From: an uncultured Lachnospiraceae bacterium
GTDB lineage: Bacteria; Bacillota; Clostridia; Lachnospirales; Lachnospiraceae
Length of the DNA: 64,000 nt
Direction of reading: 5' to 3'
Assembly (NCBI GenBank): GCA_934364805.1
Contig: CAKRMH010000017.1
Span: 1-64,000, forward strand
Shown: piece by piece, positions 42,138 through 51,236 of the stretch
How positions within the stretch are numbered: position 1 is the stretch's first letter
Layout of the letters: every line of letters starts with the position of its first letter
The notes under the pieces: model-generated
Database searches by the model: none
What the model saw: only the letters and a program-made list of their open reading frames with translations
What the model was told of the DNA's origin: nothing
Program-made: the position numbers and the translations under genes

Positions 42138-43085
42138 ATGGTTGTAAGTAAGTATTTTATATGGTTTATATTATTTAGTTTTATGGGGTGGGTGTACGAA
42201 ACAATATATTGTACACTGAATAAACATCAGTGGCAGAACAGGGGATTTTTGTTTGGACCGATCTGTCCGATTTATGGCGTTGGTGCGGTTGCAGCCTCTA
42301 TTGTTTGTTCGGGCGTGGCACTTCCAAAGATGTCGAATCTGAAAATCTTTCTGGTATGCTTTTTTGGAAGCATAATTCTGGAATATGTTACCTCCTGGGT
42401 ACTTGAAAAACTGTTTCATGCAATCTGGTGGGATTACAGTAAGGTGAAATTTAACATTCATGGAAGAGTGTGTCTTCCGGCATCTATTGGGTTTGGCCTG
42501 GCCGGACTTCTGGTTGTACATGTGATCCTTCCATTTGCGCAGCATGCAACAGGCTTTTTGCCGCCACTTGCCATGGAGGTTCTTGCTTTACTGCTCATGG
42601 CGGTATTTGCGGCAGATACTGCGCTTACGGTAAGTGCACTTACCAGCCTGACGCAGAATCTTCAGGCAATTGAAGCACAGGTGAATAAACAGATGGAAGA
42701 ATTATACGCCAATCTGGAAGATAATCTGAATGAGAAAAAACAGCTTGCCATGGAGCGGAAAGATGAGTTTGCAGCCAGTGCGGCAGAGAAAAAAGAGGAA
42801 CTTACCAATGCGGCTGTGGAGTCTATGACAAGACTTTTGAATCTTGGACAAAGACACGCATTACACAGTGTGAAAGAGTTCCATTATGAAGACCATACGT
42901 CGGGTTTTAGCAGCCGGCTGGTACGCATGGAGCAGGAAATACGTAAAAAAGCGAAAAATGCCAGAAATGCTGCAACAGAGAAAGCAGAAGCACTGAAGAA
43001 TTTTAAAACTACGAAAGAGAATACTACGGAGGAAAAAGAGGAAGATATGGATGTGATCCTGAATGGAGGGGGTAAGATAAAATGA
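42138..43085 (+). CDS. CmpB-like (ABC_trans_CmpB) membrane protein
   Basis: 315 residues. Four to five helices in the first 170 residues (MGWVYETIYC, NRGFLFGPICPIYGVGAV, EYVTSWVLEKLFHAIWWDYS) are the signature of the putative ABC-transporter type IV family PF06541. A long charged coiled-coil tail of about 140 residues follows. AGGAGAG precedes the ATG. The stop overlaps the next ABC gene by 4 bp (ATGA), so it is co-translated with the exporter and may be an accessory subunit. Function unproven. Confidence 0.8.
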   Translation: MVVSKYFIWFILFSFMGWVYETIYCTLNKHQWQNRGFLFGPICPIYGVGAVAASIVCSGVALPKMSNLKIFLVCFFGSIILEYVTSWVLEKLFHAIWWDYSKVKFNIHGRVCLPASIGFGLAGLLVVHVILPFAQHATGFLPPLAMEVLALLLMAVFAADTALTVSALTSLTQNLQAIEAQVNKQMEELYANLEDNLNEKKQLAMERKDEFAASAAEKKEELTNAAVESMTRLLNLGQRHALHSVKEFHYEDHTSGFSSRLVRMEQEIRKKAKNARNAATEKAEALKNFKTTKENTTEEKEEDMDVILNGGGKIK

Positions 43086-44848
43086 AAAAGCTGCTTGTAT
43101 ATTTAAAAGATTATAAAATGGAAAGTGTGTTAGGTCCGCTTTTTAAATTGCTGGAGGCGACGTTTGAACTGATCGTACCGCTTGTCATGGCGAGGATTAT
43201 CGACGTGGGAATCGCACAGGGAGATAAGAGCTATATTTTTCATATGTTCTGTGTGCTGATTCTTCTTGCGGCGATTGGACTGACATGTTCTATTACAGCA
43301 CAGTATTTTGCAGCGAAAGCATCGGTCGGATTTTCGACAACGCTCCGCTATGAACTGTTTAAACATATTCAGACACTTTCTTTTTCTGAGATGGATACAG
43401 TTGGAACATCGACACTGATCACACGTATGACCAGCGATATCAATCAGGTACAGTCCGGAGTTAATCTGGTGCTTCGTCTGTTCCTTCGGTCGCCGTTTAT
43501 CGTGTTTGGTGCGATGATCATGTCATTTACGGTAAATGTGAAGGCGGCACTGGTATTTGTTGTTACGATTCCGTTGCTTTCGATTGTTGTATTTGGAGTT
43601 ATGGTCATCAGTATCCCGATGTTCAAAAAGGTACAGGCAGCACTGGACCGTGTACTGGGCAAGACGAGAGAGAATCTCGAGGGTGTCCGTGTTATCCGTG
43701 CTTTTAACAAAGAAGAGAACGAAATACAGGATTTCAATGAGCAGAACAACCGGCTGACGAATCTCCAGATGGTTGTTGGACGACTGTCAGCGCTGATGAA
43801 TCCTGCAACTTACATTATTATCAATGTTTCCATTGTAGCGGTGATCTGGGTCGGCGGCGGACAGGTATATGACGGAATCATTACACAGGGTGAGGTTGTT
43901 GCACTGGTAAGTTACATGTCACAGATTCTTGTGGAACTGATCAAACTTGCCAATCTGATCATTAACATTACGAAATCCATTGCATGTGGAAACCGAATTG
44001 CTGAGATCATGGATATGAAGCCTTCCATTCCAAAAGAAATCCGTGCAGCCAAGACTGCTGGTACAGAAAAGACACAGTCAGACACCAAAATTCCAGCTGT
44101 TGAGTTTGACCATGTGTGCATGAATTATGCAGGTGCAGGTGAAGAGGCTCTTACAGATATTGATTTTAAGGCGATGAGAGGGCAGACCATCGGTATTATC
44201 GGCGGCACCGGTTCCGGCAAATCTTCTGTCGTGAATCTGATTCCACGGTTTTATGATGTGTCAAAAGGTGCGGTCCGGATCTATGGAAAAGACGTACGTG
44301 AATATGATGTGACATCACTTCGGGATAAAATTGGTATGGTAATGCAAAAAGCGGTATTGTTTCATGGCACGATCCGGGAGAATCTTCTCTGGGGCAATCC
44401 GGATGCAACCGATGAACAGTTAAATCGTGCGATTGAGATTGCACAGGCAACGGATGTGGTTGCCGGAAAAGAGGGCGGACTGGATTATGAAATTGAACAG
44501 AATGGGCGAAACCTTTCCGGAGGACAAAAACAGAGACTTACCATTGCAAGAGCGGTGGTAAAAGATCCGGATATCCTGATTCTGGATGACAGTGCATCGG
44601 CACTTGATTTCGCAACGGATGCAAGATTAAGAGCGGCACTCCGGAATATGCAGGGAGAAAAGACAATCTTCATTGTCTCACAGAGGACTTCATCCATTCA
44701 GTTTGCAGATCAGATTCTGGTACTGGATGATGGACAGACTGTTGGACTTGGAACACATGAGGAATTACTGAAAAATTGTGAGACATATAGGGAAATCTAT
44801 GAATCTCAGTTTAAAAAAGAAGACTTGAAAGCAGGTGAGACAGCATGA
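43082..44848 (+). CDS. ABC exporter half-transporter with degenerate catalytic site
   Basis: 588 residues: six-helix exporter domain (about 1-310) and an ATPase domain. Walker A GGTGSGKS (374-381), signature LSGGQ (478-482), Walker B ILILDD with Asp503 in the place of the catalytic Glu, and SQR in place of the switch His. These are the features of the BmrC/TM287-type subunit of heterodimeric exporters, whose own nucleotide site does not hydrolyse well. It overlaps the genes on both sides by 4 bp. Substrate unknown; drugs, lipids or peptides are possible. Confidence 0.9.
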   Translation: MKKLLVYLKDYKMESVLGPLFKLLEATFELIVPLVMARIIDVGIAQGDKSYIFHMFCVLILLAAIGLTCSITAQYFAAKASVGFSTTLRYELFKHIQTLSFSEMDTVGTSTLITRMTSDINQVQSGVNLVLRLFLRSPFIVFGAMIMSFTVNVKAALVFVVTIPLLSIVVFGVMVISIPMFKKVQAALDRVLGKTRENLEGVRVIRAFNKEENEIQDFNEQNNRLTNLQMVVGRLSALMNPATYIIINVSIVAVIWVGGGQVYDGIITQGEVVALVSYMSQILVELIKLANLIINITKSIACGNRIAEIMDMKPSIPKEIRAAKTAGTEKTQSDTKIPAVEFDHVCMNYAGAGEEALTDIDFKAMRGQTIGIIGGTGSGKSSVVNLIPRFYDVSKGAVRIYGKDVREYDVTSLRDKIGMVMQKAVLFHGTIRENLLWGNPDATDEQLNRAIEIAQATDVVAGKEGGLDYEIEQNGRNLSGGQKQRLTIARAVVKDPDILILDDSASALDFATDARLRAALRNMQGEKTIFIVSQRTSSIQFADQILVLDDGQTVGLGTHEELLKNCETYREIYESQFKKEDLKAGETA

Positions 44849-46605
44849 GAGAAAAGAAAGAACAGAAAGCAGGACAGATGGCAACCATGCGTAAAGTGCT
44901 GCATTATATGAAACGCTATGTACCGCTTCTTATATTTTCCATCATACTTGCAGCAGTCAGTGTAGCACTGACTTTGTATTTCCCAATTCTGACCGGTCGT
45001 GCGATCGACCTGATTCTGGCAAAAGGCAGAGTTGACTTTGACGGAATGTTTGTGATCTTAAGGCGTGGAGTGATTGTAGTTGGAATTACGGCGCTTGCGC
45101 AGTGGCTTATGAATATGAGCAACAATAAGATGACATATCACATTGTTCAGGACATTCGTAAAGATGCATTTGAAAAGCTTGAGAAGCTTCCTCTGAAATA
45201 TATAGACAGTCATTCTCATGGAGATATGGTAAGCCGTATTATCGCAGATGTCGATACGTTTGCGGATGGACTTCTGATGGGATTTACGCAGTTGTTCTCC
45301 GGAGTGGCAACAATTCTTGGAACGCTGATTTTTATGCTGACGATCAATGTGAAGATCACCTGCGCAGTTGTTCTGATCACACCGTTATCCCTGTTTGTGG
45401 CAAGTTTTATTGCGAAGAAAACATATGCGATGTTTAAACTCCAGTCAAAGACGAGGGGAGAACAGACCGCACATATTGAGGAAATGATCGGAAACCAGAA
45501 AGTTGTCCAGGCGTTTAATCATGAAGATGAAGCTTTAGAAACATTTGATGAGATCAATCAGAGACTACAGAAATGTTCATTGCGGGCAATCTTTTTCTCA
45601 AGCATCACCAACCCGTCTACAAGATTTGTAAACAGTCTGGTATATGCAACTGTCGGTCTGACAGGTGCATTATCCGCCCTTACCGGTGGAATTACCGTTG
45701 GTCAGCTTTCTTGTTTCCTGACTTATGCAAACCAGTATACAAAGCCATTTAATGAAATCTCAGGAGTTATCACTGAACTTCAGAATGCACTGGCATGTGC
45801 TGCGAGAATCTTCGAATTGATCGAGGAAGAGGCAGAGATCCCGGATGCACCAGATGCGGTAGAATTGCAGGATGCAGATGGACATGTCGAAATCGAACAT
45901 GTATATTTCTCTTATGTTCCGGAACAGAAGCTGATCGAAGATTTTAATTTAAAGGTTACACCTGGACAGAGAGTTGCAATTGTCGGTCCTACCGGATGTG
46001 GAAAGACGACGTTAATTAATCTTTTGATGCGTTTTTATGATGCGAACAGTGGTAAGATCCGTGTCAGCGGTCTTAAGATCGATCAGATCACAAGACACAG
46101 TCTGCGCCAGAATTATGGAATGGTGCTTCAGGAAACATGGCTGAAAGCGGGAACAATCCGTGAAAATATCATTATGGGGAAACCGGATGCGACAGAAGAA
46201 GAGATGATCGCAGCAGCAAAGGCTTCCCATGCACACAGTTTTATCAAGAGACTTCCAGATGGATATGATACGGTAATCACTGAAGATGGAGGAAATCTTT
46301 CACAGGGACAGAAACAGCTGCTGTGTATCACACGCGTAATGCTTTGCCTGCCACCGATGCTGATTCTGGATGAGGCGACATCGTCAATCGATACAAGAAC
46401 GGAGATGCGTATACAGAATGCATTTTTAAAGATGATGAACGGAAGAACAAGTTTCATCGTTGCACACCGGCTGTCAACGATCCGCGAGGCGGATATTATC
46501 CTTGTCATGAATCAGGGAAAGATCATCGAACAGGGCAATCATGAAGAACTGCTTGCAATGAACGGGTTTTATGCGAACCTGTACAATAGTCAGTTCTCAG
46601 CCTGA
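44845..46605 (+). CDS. ABC exporter half-transporter, catalytic partner
   Basis: 586 residues, the BmrD/TM288-like partner. It has six membrane helices, then Walker A GPTGCGKT (381-388), the altered signature LSQGQ, Walker B LILDE with Glu510 intact, and the switch His in VAHRLSTI. The LSQGQ signature together with the partner's Asp shows a matched asymmetric pair. It is the last gene of the three-gene operon and is followed by a strong terminator. Confidence 0.92.
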   Translation: MREKKEQKAGQMATMRKVLHYMKRYVPLLIFSIILAAVSVALTLYFPILTGRAIDLILAKGRVDFDGMFVILRRGVIVVGITALAQWLMNMSNNKMTYHIVQDIRKDAFEKLEKLPLKYIDSHSHGDMVSRIIADVDTFADGLLMGFTQLFSGVATILGTLIFMLTINVKITCAVVLITPLSLFVASFIAKKTYAMFKLQSKTRGEQTAHIEEMIGNQKVVQAFNHEDEALETFDEINQRLQKCSLRAIFFSSITNPSTRFVNSLVYATVGLTGALSALTGGITVGQLSCFLTYANQYTKPFNEISGVITELQNALACAARIFELIEEEAEIPDAPDAVELQDADGHVEIEHVYFSYVPEQKLIEDFNLKVTPGQRVAIVGPTGCGKTTLINLLMRFYDANSGKIRVSGLKIDQITRHSLRQNYGMVLQETWLKAGTIRENIIMGKPDATEEEMIAAAKASHAHSFIKRLPDGYDTVITEDGGNLSQGQKQLLCITRVMLCLPPMLILDEATSSIDTRTEMRIQNAFLKMMNGRTSFIVAHRLSTIREADIILVMNQGKIIEQGNHEELLAMNGFYANLYNSQFSA

Positions 46606-46610
46606 GTATG

Positions 46611-46648
46611 AAAAAAGCATGAGCTTTGGAAATGGCTCATGCTTTTTT
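46611..46648. terminator. Bidirectional terminator
   Basis: AAAAAAGCATGAGC (46611-46624) pairs perfectly with 46635-46648, between the exporter operon and the convergent L,D-transpeptidase. Confidence 0.88.
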
Positions 46649-46685
46649 CGTCCTGCAAAGCAGGTTGTTGGAGTTACTATCTTTT

Positions 46686-48143
46686 TTATTGTGCGTTTTT
46701 ATCAATGTAGGAAGCAGCATTAGAGATCTGTGCGCTTTCTGATGTCAGTTCAACCGGAGTACGGTAATATGCAACTACCGGTGTTCCAACCTCGATCATT
46801 CCGTAAAATTCCTGGACTTTATCTAAGGCCATATTGATGCAGCCATGGGAACCATGGGTCAGATACCAGTCGCCGCCAAACTTCGGCTGCCATGTCGCAT
46901 CATGGAATCCGACGTTATAGGCAAATGGTACAAAGTACTGAACCTCAGTGTGATAAGTTTCACCTACTAAAACGGAAGGGCTTTGTTTGTAAACGATTTT
47001 ATATACACCATCCGGAGAACCGTTTCCATTGCTTAATTTGCCGGATACGATGTCGGAATCGAAGGTCAGATTCCCGTCTTTGTAATAATACATATGCTGG
47101 TTGGAATAATCCAGTTCTACATAAGTATTGCCGATATCATTTGGACCTGGAGCGACAGCAGTCTGCTCATAAACCGGTTCACGTTCTACCGGAGTTCCAC
47201 CGGCAAGGTCACTTCTGATCTGTTCAATTTCTTTTGCTTTGGCAATGACCCAGCCATAGTCACCACCGGAGACCTCAACAACATCACCTTTTGAAGTGGT
47301 AAATTCACGTTTGTCACCATATGTATTATAGGTACTTGCAAGATGCTGGACGTAGGATGCGATTGCATCATCGCTTACCGTTACATTTCCATTGTCGTCA
47401 ATCTGAAGCATTTTAAGGATGTCAGAAGAAGTAAGCTTTTCATCGGCATCTGCGATGTCGTATGTGATGGTAGAAGCCATATAGCTGTCAAGCTGGTCTG
47501 TCGTTGCCTGAAGTGAGGGATCCGTGGAAAGAACGTTTGGGGATTCATAGCAGGTATCTGATAATGTTACAGAAGTTTCCTGACTGTCGACGGCAGTTTC
47601 AATCTCCTTGAATACTTCATCTGGAATTGTGGTTGTTCCCATGGTTTCTGGAATGATTTCATACGTATCATCCTCAATTTCAATACGTGCGTCAGTAGGT
47701 GCAGTCATATAATCTGCACTCATAAATTCCAGCTTGCTGATCTCATCCTTCAGTGCATCTGCGTCATAAGAAGTGGATGCCAAGAGTGTGTAATCCGAGT
47801 GATGGAATAAACTGGATGGCCACAGGAAAGGATTTTGTTTTTTCAGAATTTTTTCTTCTTCTCCAGTAGAATTATACTGAAAGCCAAAATCACTTCCGGT
47901 CAGATGAAATTTGTTATTCTCTCTGTCGTATACTGTTAAAAGATAATCGTCTGCATTTTGTGTATTACTTTTTTCAACGTATTCTGCAGTTTTTCCCCCA
48001 CAGTTCAGCGTACCAATTCTGGTGTGAAAGTAATAGTGGCTGTGGAAGTATGCTGCGAATGCAAAGTATACAACCAGCAGGACTGCCACGATGCCAAGCA
48101 GAACATATGCAGCGATATGCGGAATATCTTTTTTTATTCTCAT
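46686..48143 (-). CDS. L,D-transpeptidase with peptidoglycan-binding domain (paralogue)
   Basis: A 485-residue protein of the same layout as 2422-4092: N-terminal helix (about 12-32), extracytoplasmic binding region, then a YkuD domain with GFHDATW and SHGCINM (His433, catalytic Cys435). It lacks the Ala/Gln-rich tail of the other copy. GGAGG precedes the ATG. Two copies suggest separate conditions or positions for 3-3 cross-linking. Confidence 0.88.
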   Translation of the reverse strand: MRIKKDIPHIAAYVLLGIVAVLLVVYFAFAAYFHSHYYFHTRIGTLNCGGKTAEYVEKSNTQNADDYLLTVYDRENNKFHLTGSDFGFQYNSTGEEEKILKKQNPFLWPSSLFHHSDYTLLASTSYDADALKDEISKLEFMSADYMTAPTDARIEIEDDTYEIIPETMGTTTIPDEVFKEIETAVDSQETSVTLSDTCYESPNVLSTDPSLQATTDQLDSYMASTITYDIADADEKLTSSDILKMLQIDDNGNVTVSDDAIASYVQHLASTYNTYGDKREFTTSKGDVVEVSGGDYGWVIAKAKEIEQIRSDLAGGTPVEREPVYEQTAVAPGPNDIGNTYVELDYSNQHMYYYKDGNLTFDSDIVSGKLSNGNGSPDGVYKIVYKQSPSVLVGETYHTEVQYFVPFAYNVGFHDATWQPKFGGDWYLTHGSHGCINMALDKVQEFYGMIEVGTPVVAYYRTPVELTSESAQISNAASYIDKNAQ

Positions 48144-48168
48144 GTAAAAATACCTCCCTTTTTATTTT

Positions 48169-48238
48169 CTTAACCGCTGCGGCTGATATTGCTTAACCGC
48201 TACGGCAAAAGTCCGAAAAACCTCCGATTTTCCGGACT
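48169..48238. repeat. Short direct repeats and hairpin in intergenic DNA
   Basis: CTTAACCGCTGCGGC (48169-48183) and CTTAACCGCTACGGC (48192-48206) are direct repeats differing in one base. A stem follows: 48210-48219 with 48228-48238. They lie in 48144-48330, which has no gene. Confidence 0.6.
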
Positions 48239-48255
48239 CGCGGGCGCATTTGCGC

Positions 48256-48286
48256 ATGATATAATTCGCTACGCTCATTATATCAT
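48256..48286. repeat. Dispersed intergenic palindrome, copy 2
   Basis: Ten-base arms ATGATATAAT / ATTATATCAT enclose an 11-base loop. Positions 48258-48284 read on the reverse strand match 29545-29571 at 26 of 27 bases. Confidence 0.75.
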
Positions 48287-48289
48287 ATT

Positions 48290-48322
48290 GCCGTCGGAAC
48301 AAAAAGAAGAAGTTCCGGCGGC
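48290..48322 (-). terminator. Hairpin after the phosphofructokinase gene
   Basis: GCCGTCGGAAC (48290-48300) pairs with GTTCCGGCGGC (48312-48322, one G-U pair) just beyond the pfp stop codon. There is no clear T run, so it is at best a weak terminator. Confidence 0.5.
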
Positions 48323-48330
48323 AGTATGGA

Positions 48331-49569
48331 TCAGGAATGGCTCAGATGAGAAACATTCATATAGGATGGAATACCATTGTTATAGGATACGGATACTTCA
48401 CCCTGGATCAGAGGGGAAAGATATTCGATCAGTTCAGGTTTGACATCATTGCCTTTTTCATTGATCCACTCAACTGGAATGGATTTGGCTTCATTTGCGA
48501 TATCACAGATCTGAGAATAGCCGTATTCTATGGTATAAGGATGGTTTGAAGTTCTGGTGATCGTGACCATGGAAGCTGTTACACCGGATGATGCAAGGGA
48601 AACTGCTTTCTGTCCCTGTGCAAAGGCTTCCTCAATATCTGTCAGAGAAGCAAGGTGGGAAGCACATCTTTGCAGAACATTGACTTCAACAGAACGTACT
48701 TTTACACCAATGTTTTCTTTTACCATGAACTCAAGCGCTTTTCCGGCTCCGCTAAGCTGCTGATGACCAAAAGTATCAACTGCGGATTTGGAAGCAGTGA
48801 TATAATTGCCATCTGCGTCATGGATTCCTTCGGATACTGCGACAATGACATTATTGCGGTGCTTTAACATGCTGCGTACATCATCTAAAAACTGCTCTTT
48901 GTCAAACACAGTCTCCGGGAGATAGATCAGGTGTGGTGCGGTATTGTATTCATTTCTTGCAAGCGCAGATGCTGCGGTGAGCCATCCGGCATCACGTCCC
49001 ATGATTTCTACAATGGTAACGCTTTTTACGGCATAGATGAACGTGTCATGTGCGATTTCAAGAAGTGATGTTGCAATATATTTTGCAGCAGAGCCAAAAC
49101 CAGGAGTATGATCGGTTACACACAGATCATTGTCAATCGTTTTTGGTACACCGATGATGCGGATATCACTATTGATTTTTTTCGCATAATCGGATAATTT
49201 TAATACGGTATCCATAGAGTCGTTTCCGCCGATATAGAAAAAAGCTTTGATATGCAGCTTCGCAAACTGATTGAAAATAAATACATAAGGAGAATCATCG
49301 TCCTTATAGTTTGGAAGTTTGTGTCGGCAGGAGCCAAGATACATAGCTGGTGTCATTTTTAACCGGTCGATTGCTCCTGCATCCTCGGATACGATACCGG
49401 TAAGATTCAGGTAATTCTCGTTCAGTATGCCAAGCACACCGTTTACAGCACCATAGCAGATATTATACTGATCTGAGTCCATAACACCCTGAATAACACC
49501 TGCAAGACTTGCATTGATAGCAACAGTAGGTCCGCCGGACTGAGCGACCATACAATTTGATTGATTCAT
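48331..49569 (-). CDS. pfp: Diphosphate-dependent 6-phosphofructokinase
   Basis: 412 residues of the PFKA family. GGNDS (114-118) has Asp117 where ATP-dependent enzymes have Gly, and PKTIDND (142-148) places Lys143; both mark the PPi-using type. GRDAGWLTAASALA is the substrate loop. It interconverts fructose-6-phosphate and fructose-1,6-bisphosphate with PPi, a reversible step common in anaerobes. AAAGGAG precedes the ATG. The gene is monocistronic. Confidence 0.9.
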   Translation of the reverse strand: MNQSNCMVAQSGGPTVAINASLAGVIQGVMDSDQYNICYGAVNGVLGILNENYLNLTGIVSEDAGAIDRLKMTPAMYLGSCRHKLPNYKDDDSPYVFIFNQFAKLHIKAFFYIGGNDSMDTVLKLSDYAKKINSDIRIIGVPKTIDNDLCVTDHTPGFGSAAKYIATSLLEIAHDTFIYAVKSVTIVEIMGRDAGWLTAASALARNEYNTAPHLIYLPETVFDKEQFLDDVRSMLKHRNNVIVAVSEGIHDADGNYITASKSAVDTFGHQQLSGAGKALEFMVKENIGVKVRSVEVNVLQRCASHLASLTDIEEAFAQGQKAVSLASSGVTASMVTITRTSNHPYTIEYGYSQICDIANEAKSIPVEWINEKGNDVKPELIEYLSPLIQGEVSVSYNNGIPSYMNVSHLSHS

Positions 49570-49709
49570 TTTGTACTCCTTTGTGTAGGTTGGTTCATTG
49601 TTTGTGTCTGCATTATTATAAATATGCAGTAATTATATGCTTATTCATGCGTCCAAACACGCAATCAATATTGTAGTATGAATAAAGAAAGAACGTCAAG
49701 AGGAATAAG

Positions 49710-50693
49710 ATGAGAAAAGAAAGCACAGATTTCGCTGAATTTCGGAGAATTTATACAAAATGTACACTTTGCCCAAGAAAATGCGAAGCAGACCGCAGCA
49801 GACAGATGGGTGGAGTATGCGGTGTTGGAGATCAATTGAAACTGGCACGTGCGGCACTTCATTACTGGGAAGAGCCTTGCATATCCGGAACCAATGGCTC
49901 TGGGGCGGTCTTTTTCAGTGGTTGTGCACTGCACTGTGTGTTCTGTCAGAATGAAGAGATTGCGCAGGGGCTTGCGGGAAAAGAAATACCAGATGAGAGG
50001 CTGACCGAAATATTTCTGGAACTGCAGGAAAAAGGAGCAAACAATATCAATCTTGTGACTCCGGGACAGTATGTGCCACATATTATAAAGAGTGTGCAGA
50101 GTGCAAAAGACCAGGGATTGTCGATTCCAATCGTTTATAATACCGGAAGCTATGAGTCTGTTGATACACTTCGTACATTAGAAGGAATTGTGGACGTTTA
50201 TCTGCCGGATTTTAAATATATGGATGCAGGGATCAGCAGAAAGTATTCACATGCCGAAGATTATGCCAGTGTGGCAAAGGCTGCAATTGCAGAAATGGTA
50301 AGGCAGCAGCCCAAAGCATTTTTTTACCCGGAAAAGGGCATAGAGAATGGAAAAGAAGGAAAATATATTACAGAAGCGGAAGATGGATATCTGATCGCAA
50401 AAGGGGTGATCGTGCGGCAGTTACTGCTTCCAGGACTGCTTCTGGATGCAAAAAAGATCATACGTTATCTGGTGGATACATACGGGGATCAGATCTATCT
50501 CAGTCTGATGAGCCAGTATACACCGTTAAAACAGGTCGAAAACTATCCGGAACTGAACCGTAAGGTTACAGACCGGGAATATGGAAAATATCTGGATTAT
50601 GCAATTTCACTTGGAGTGACACATGGTTTTATACAGGAAGGTGACGTAGCAAAAGACAGCTTTATTCCTGCGTTTGATTGTGAAGGTGTTTAA
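49710..50693 (+). CDS. Radical SAM protein (PflA-like)
   Basis: 327 residues. The radical SAM motif CALHCVFC (Cys72, Cys76, Cys79) is preceded by a Cys-rich N-terminal region (Cys18, 21, 25, 37 in CTLCPRKCEADR...GVCGV) that probably binds another cluster or zinc. This architecture is annotated as pyruvate-formate-lyase activating enzyme-like, but no glycyl-radical enzyme is adjacent, so the target is unknown. AGAGGAATAAG precedes the ATG. Confidence 0.87.
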   Translation: MRKESTDFAEFRRIYTKCTLCPRKCEADRSRQMGGVCGVGDQLKLARAALHYWEEPCISGTNGSGAVFFSGCALHCVFCQNEEIAQGLAGKEIPDERLTEIFLELQEKGANNINLVTPGQYVPHIIKSVQSAKDQGLSIPIVYNTGSYESVDTLRTLEGIVDVYLPDFKYMDAGISRKYSHAEDYASVAKAAIAEMVRQQPKAFFYPEKGIENGKEGKYITEAEDGYLIAKGVIVRQLLLPGLLLDAKKIIRYLVDTYGDQIYLSLMSQYTPLKQVENYPELNRKVTDREYGKYLDYAISLGVTHGFIQEGDVAKDSFIPAFDCEGV

Positions 50694-50766
50694 AAGAAAG
50701 TACTGGAAAAAATATTGAAAATATGGTACTATAGTAACATAAAAATACAAAGGAGGGATCCTCACA

Positions 50767-51054
50767 ATGAGCCAGAAAGATGGTATGATCCAAATACAAT
50801 GTATTAATACAATTTTTCGTCTGTTTGTACAGAATGAAGATGAAATGACAAAGGTTGAGATCTTTGTAAATAATATCCGCACAATGAAGGGGATCAGTCT
50901 GACGGATATTTATAACTGGTGCAACAGACAGGGGGTCCTTTATGATACCAGATTTAATTATCATAAAGAGTTTTCTGCATGGAGAAATTTCTGTATGTTT
51001 ATTCATTATTACAGACAGAAGCAAAAATATATGCTTCATCTGAAAATAGCCTGA
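50767..51054 (+). CDS. Hypothetical 95-aa protein
   Basis: I recognise no family. The sequence is aromatic- and Cys-containing (NWCNRQGVLYDTRFNYHKEF, NFCMFIHYYRQKQKY) with no membrane helix or signal peptide. AAAGGAGGGATCCTCAC gives a strong ribosome site, and a terminator follows, so it is very likely expressed. It lies between the radical SAM gene and the exporter operon. Confidence 0.6.
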   Translation: MSQKDGMIQIQCINTIFRLFVQNEDEMTKVEIFVNNIRTMKGISLTDIYNWCNRQGVLYDTRFNYHKEFSAWRNFCMFIHYYRQKQKYMLHLKIA

Positions 51055-51059
51055 TTTTT

Positions 51060-51090
51060 AGACCGGTATGTTAAGATGCCGGTCTTTTTC
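51060..51090 (+). terminator. Terminator
   Basis: AGACCGGTAT pairs with ATGCCGGTCT (one G-U pair), followed by five T. Confidence 0.85.
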
Positions 51091-51099
51091 TTAAGGAAT

Positions 51100-51182
51100 T
51101 CTTACGAAACCCATAGGATAGTCTTAAAAAGTATTAACTCTTAGCAAACCCACTTTTTCCCGGAAACAAAAACAGATATAAT
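51100..51182 (+). promoter_or_regulatory. Direct-repeat region and promoter of the MacAB-like operon
   Basis: TCTTACGAAACCCA (51100-51113) and TCTTAGCAAACCCA (51139-51152) are near-identical direct repeats, with another TCTTA at 51122. A -10 TATAAT lies at 51177-51182 with only a poor -35 (TTTTTC, 51154), the pattern of an activator-dependent promoter, for instance an OmpR-type response regulator. Confidence 0.5.
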
Positions 51183-51236
51183 CATCCTCATAAGATCTGA
51201 CAAAAGGTCAAATTGAAAATGGAGGACGATATAGAG

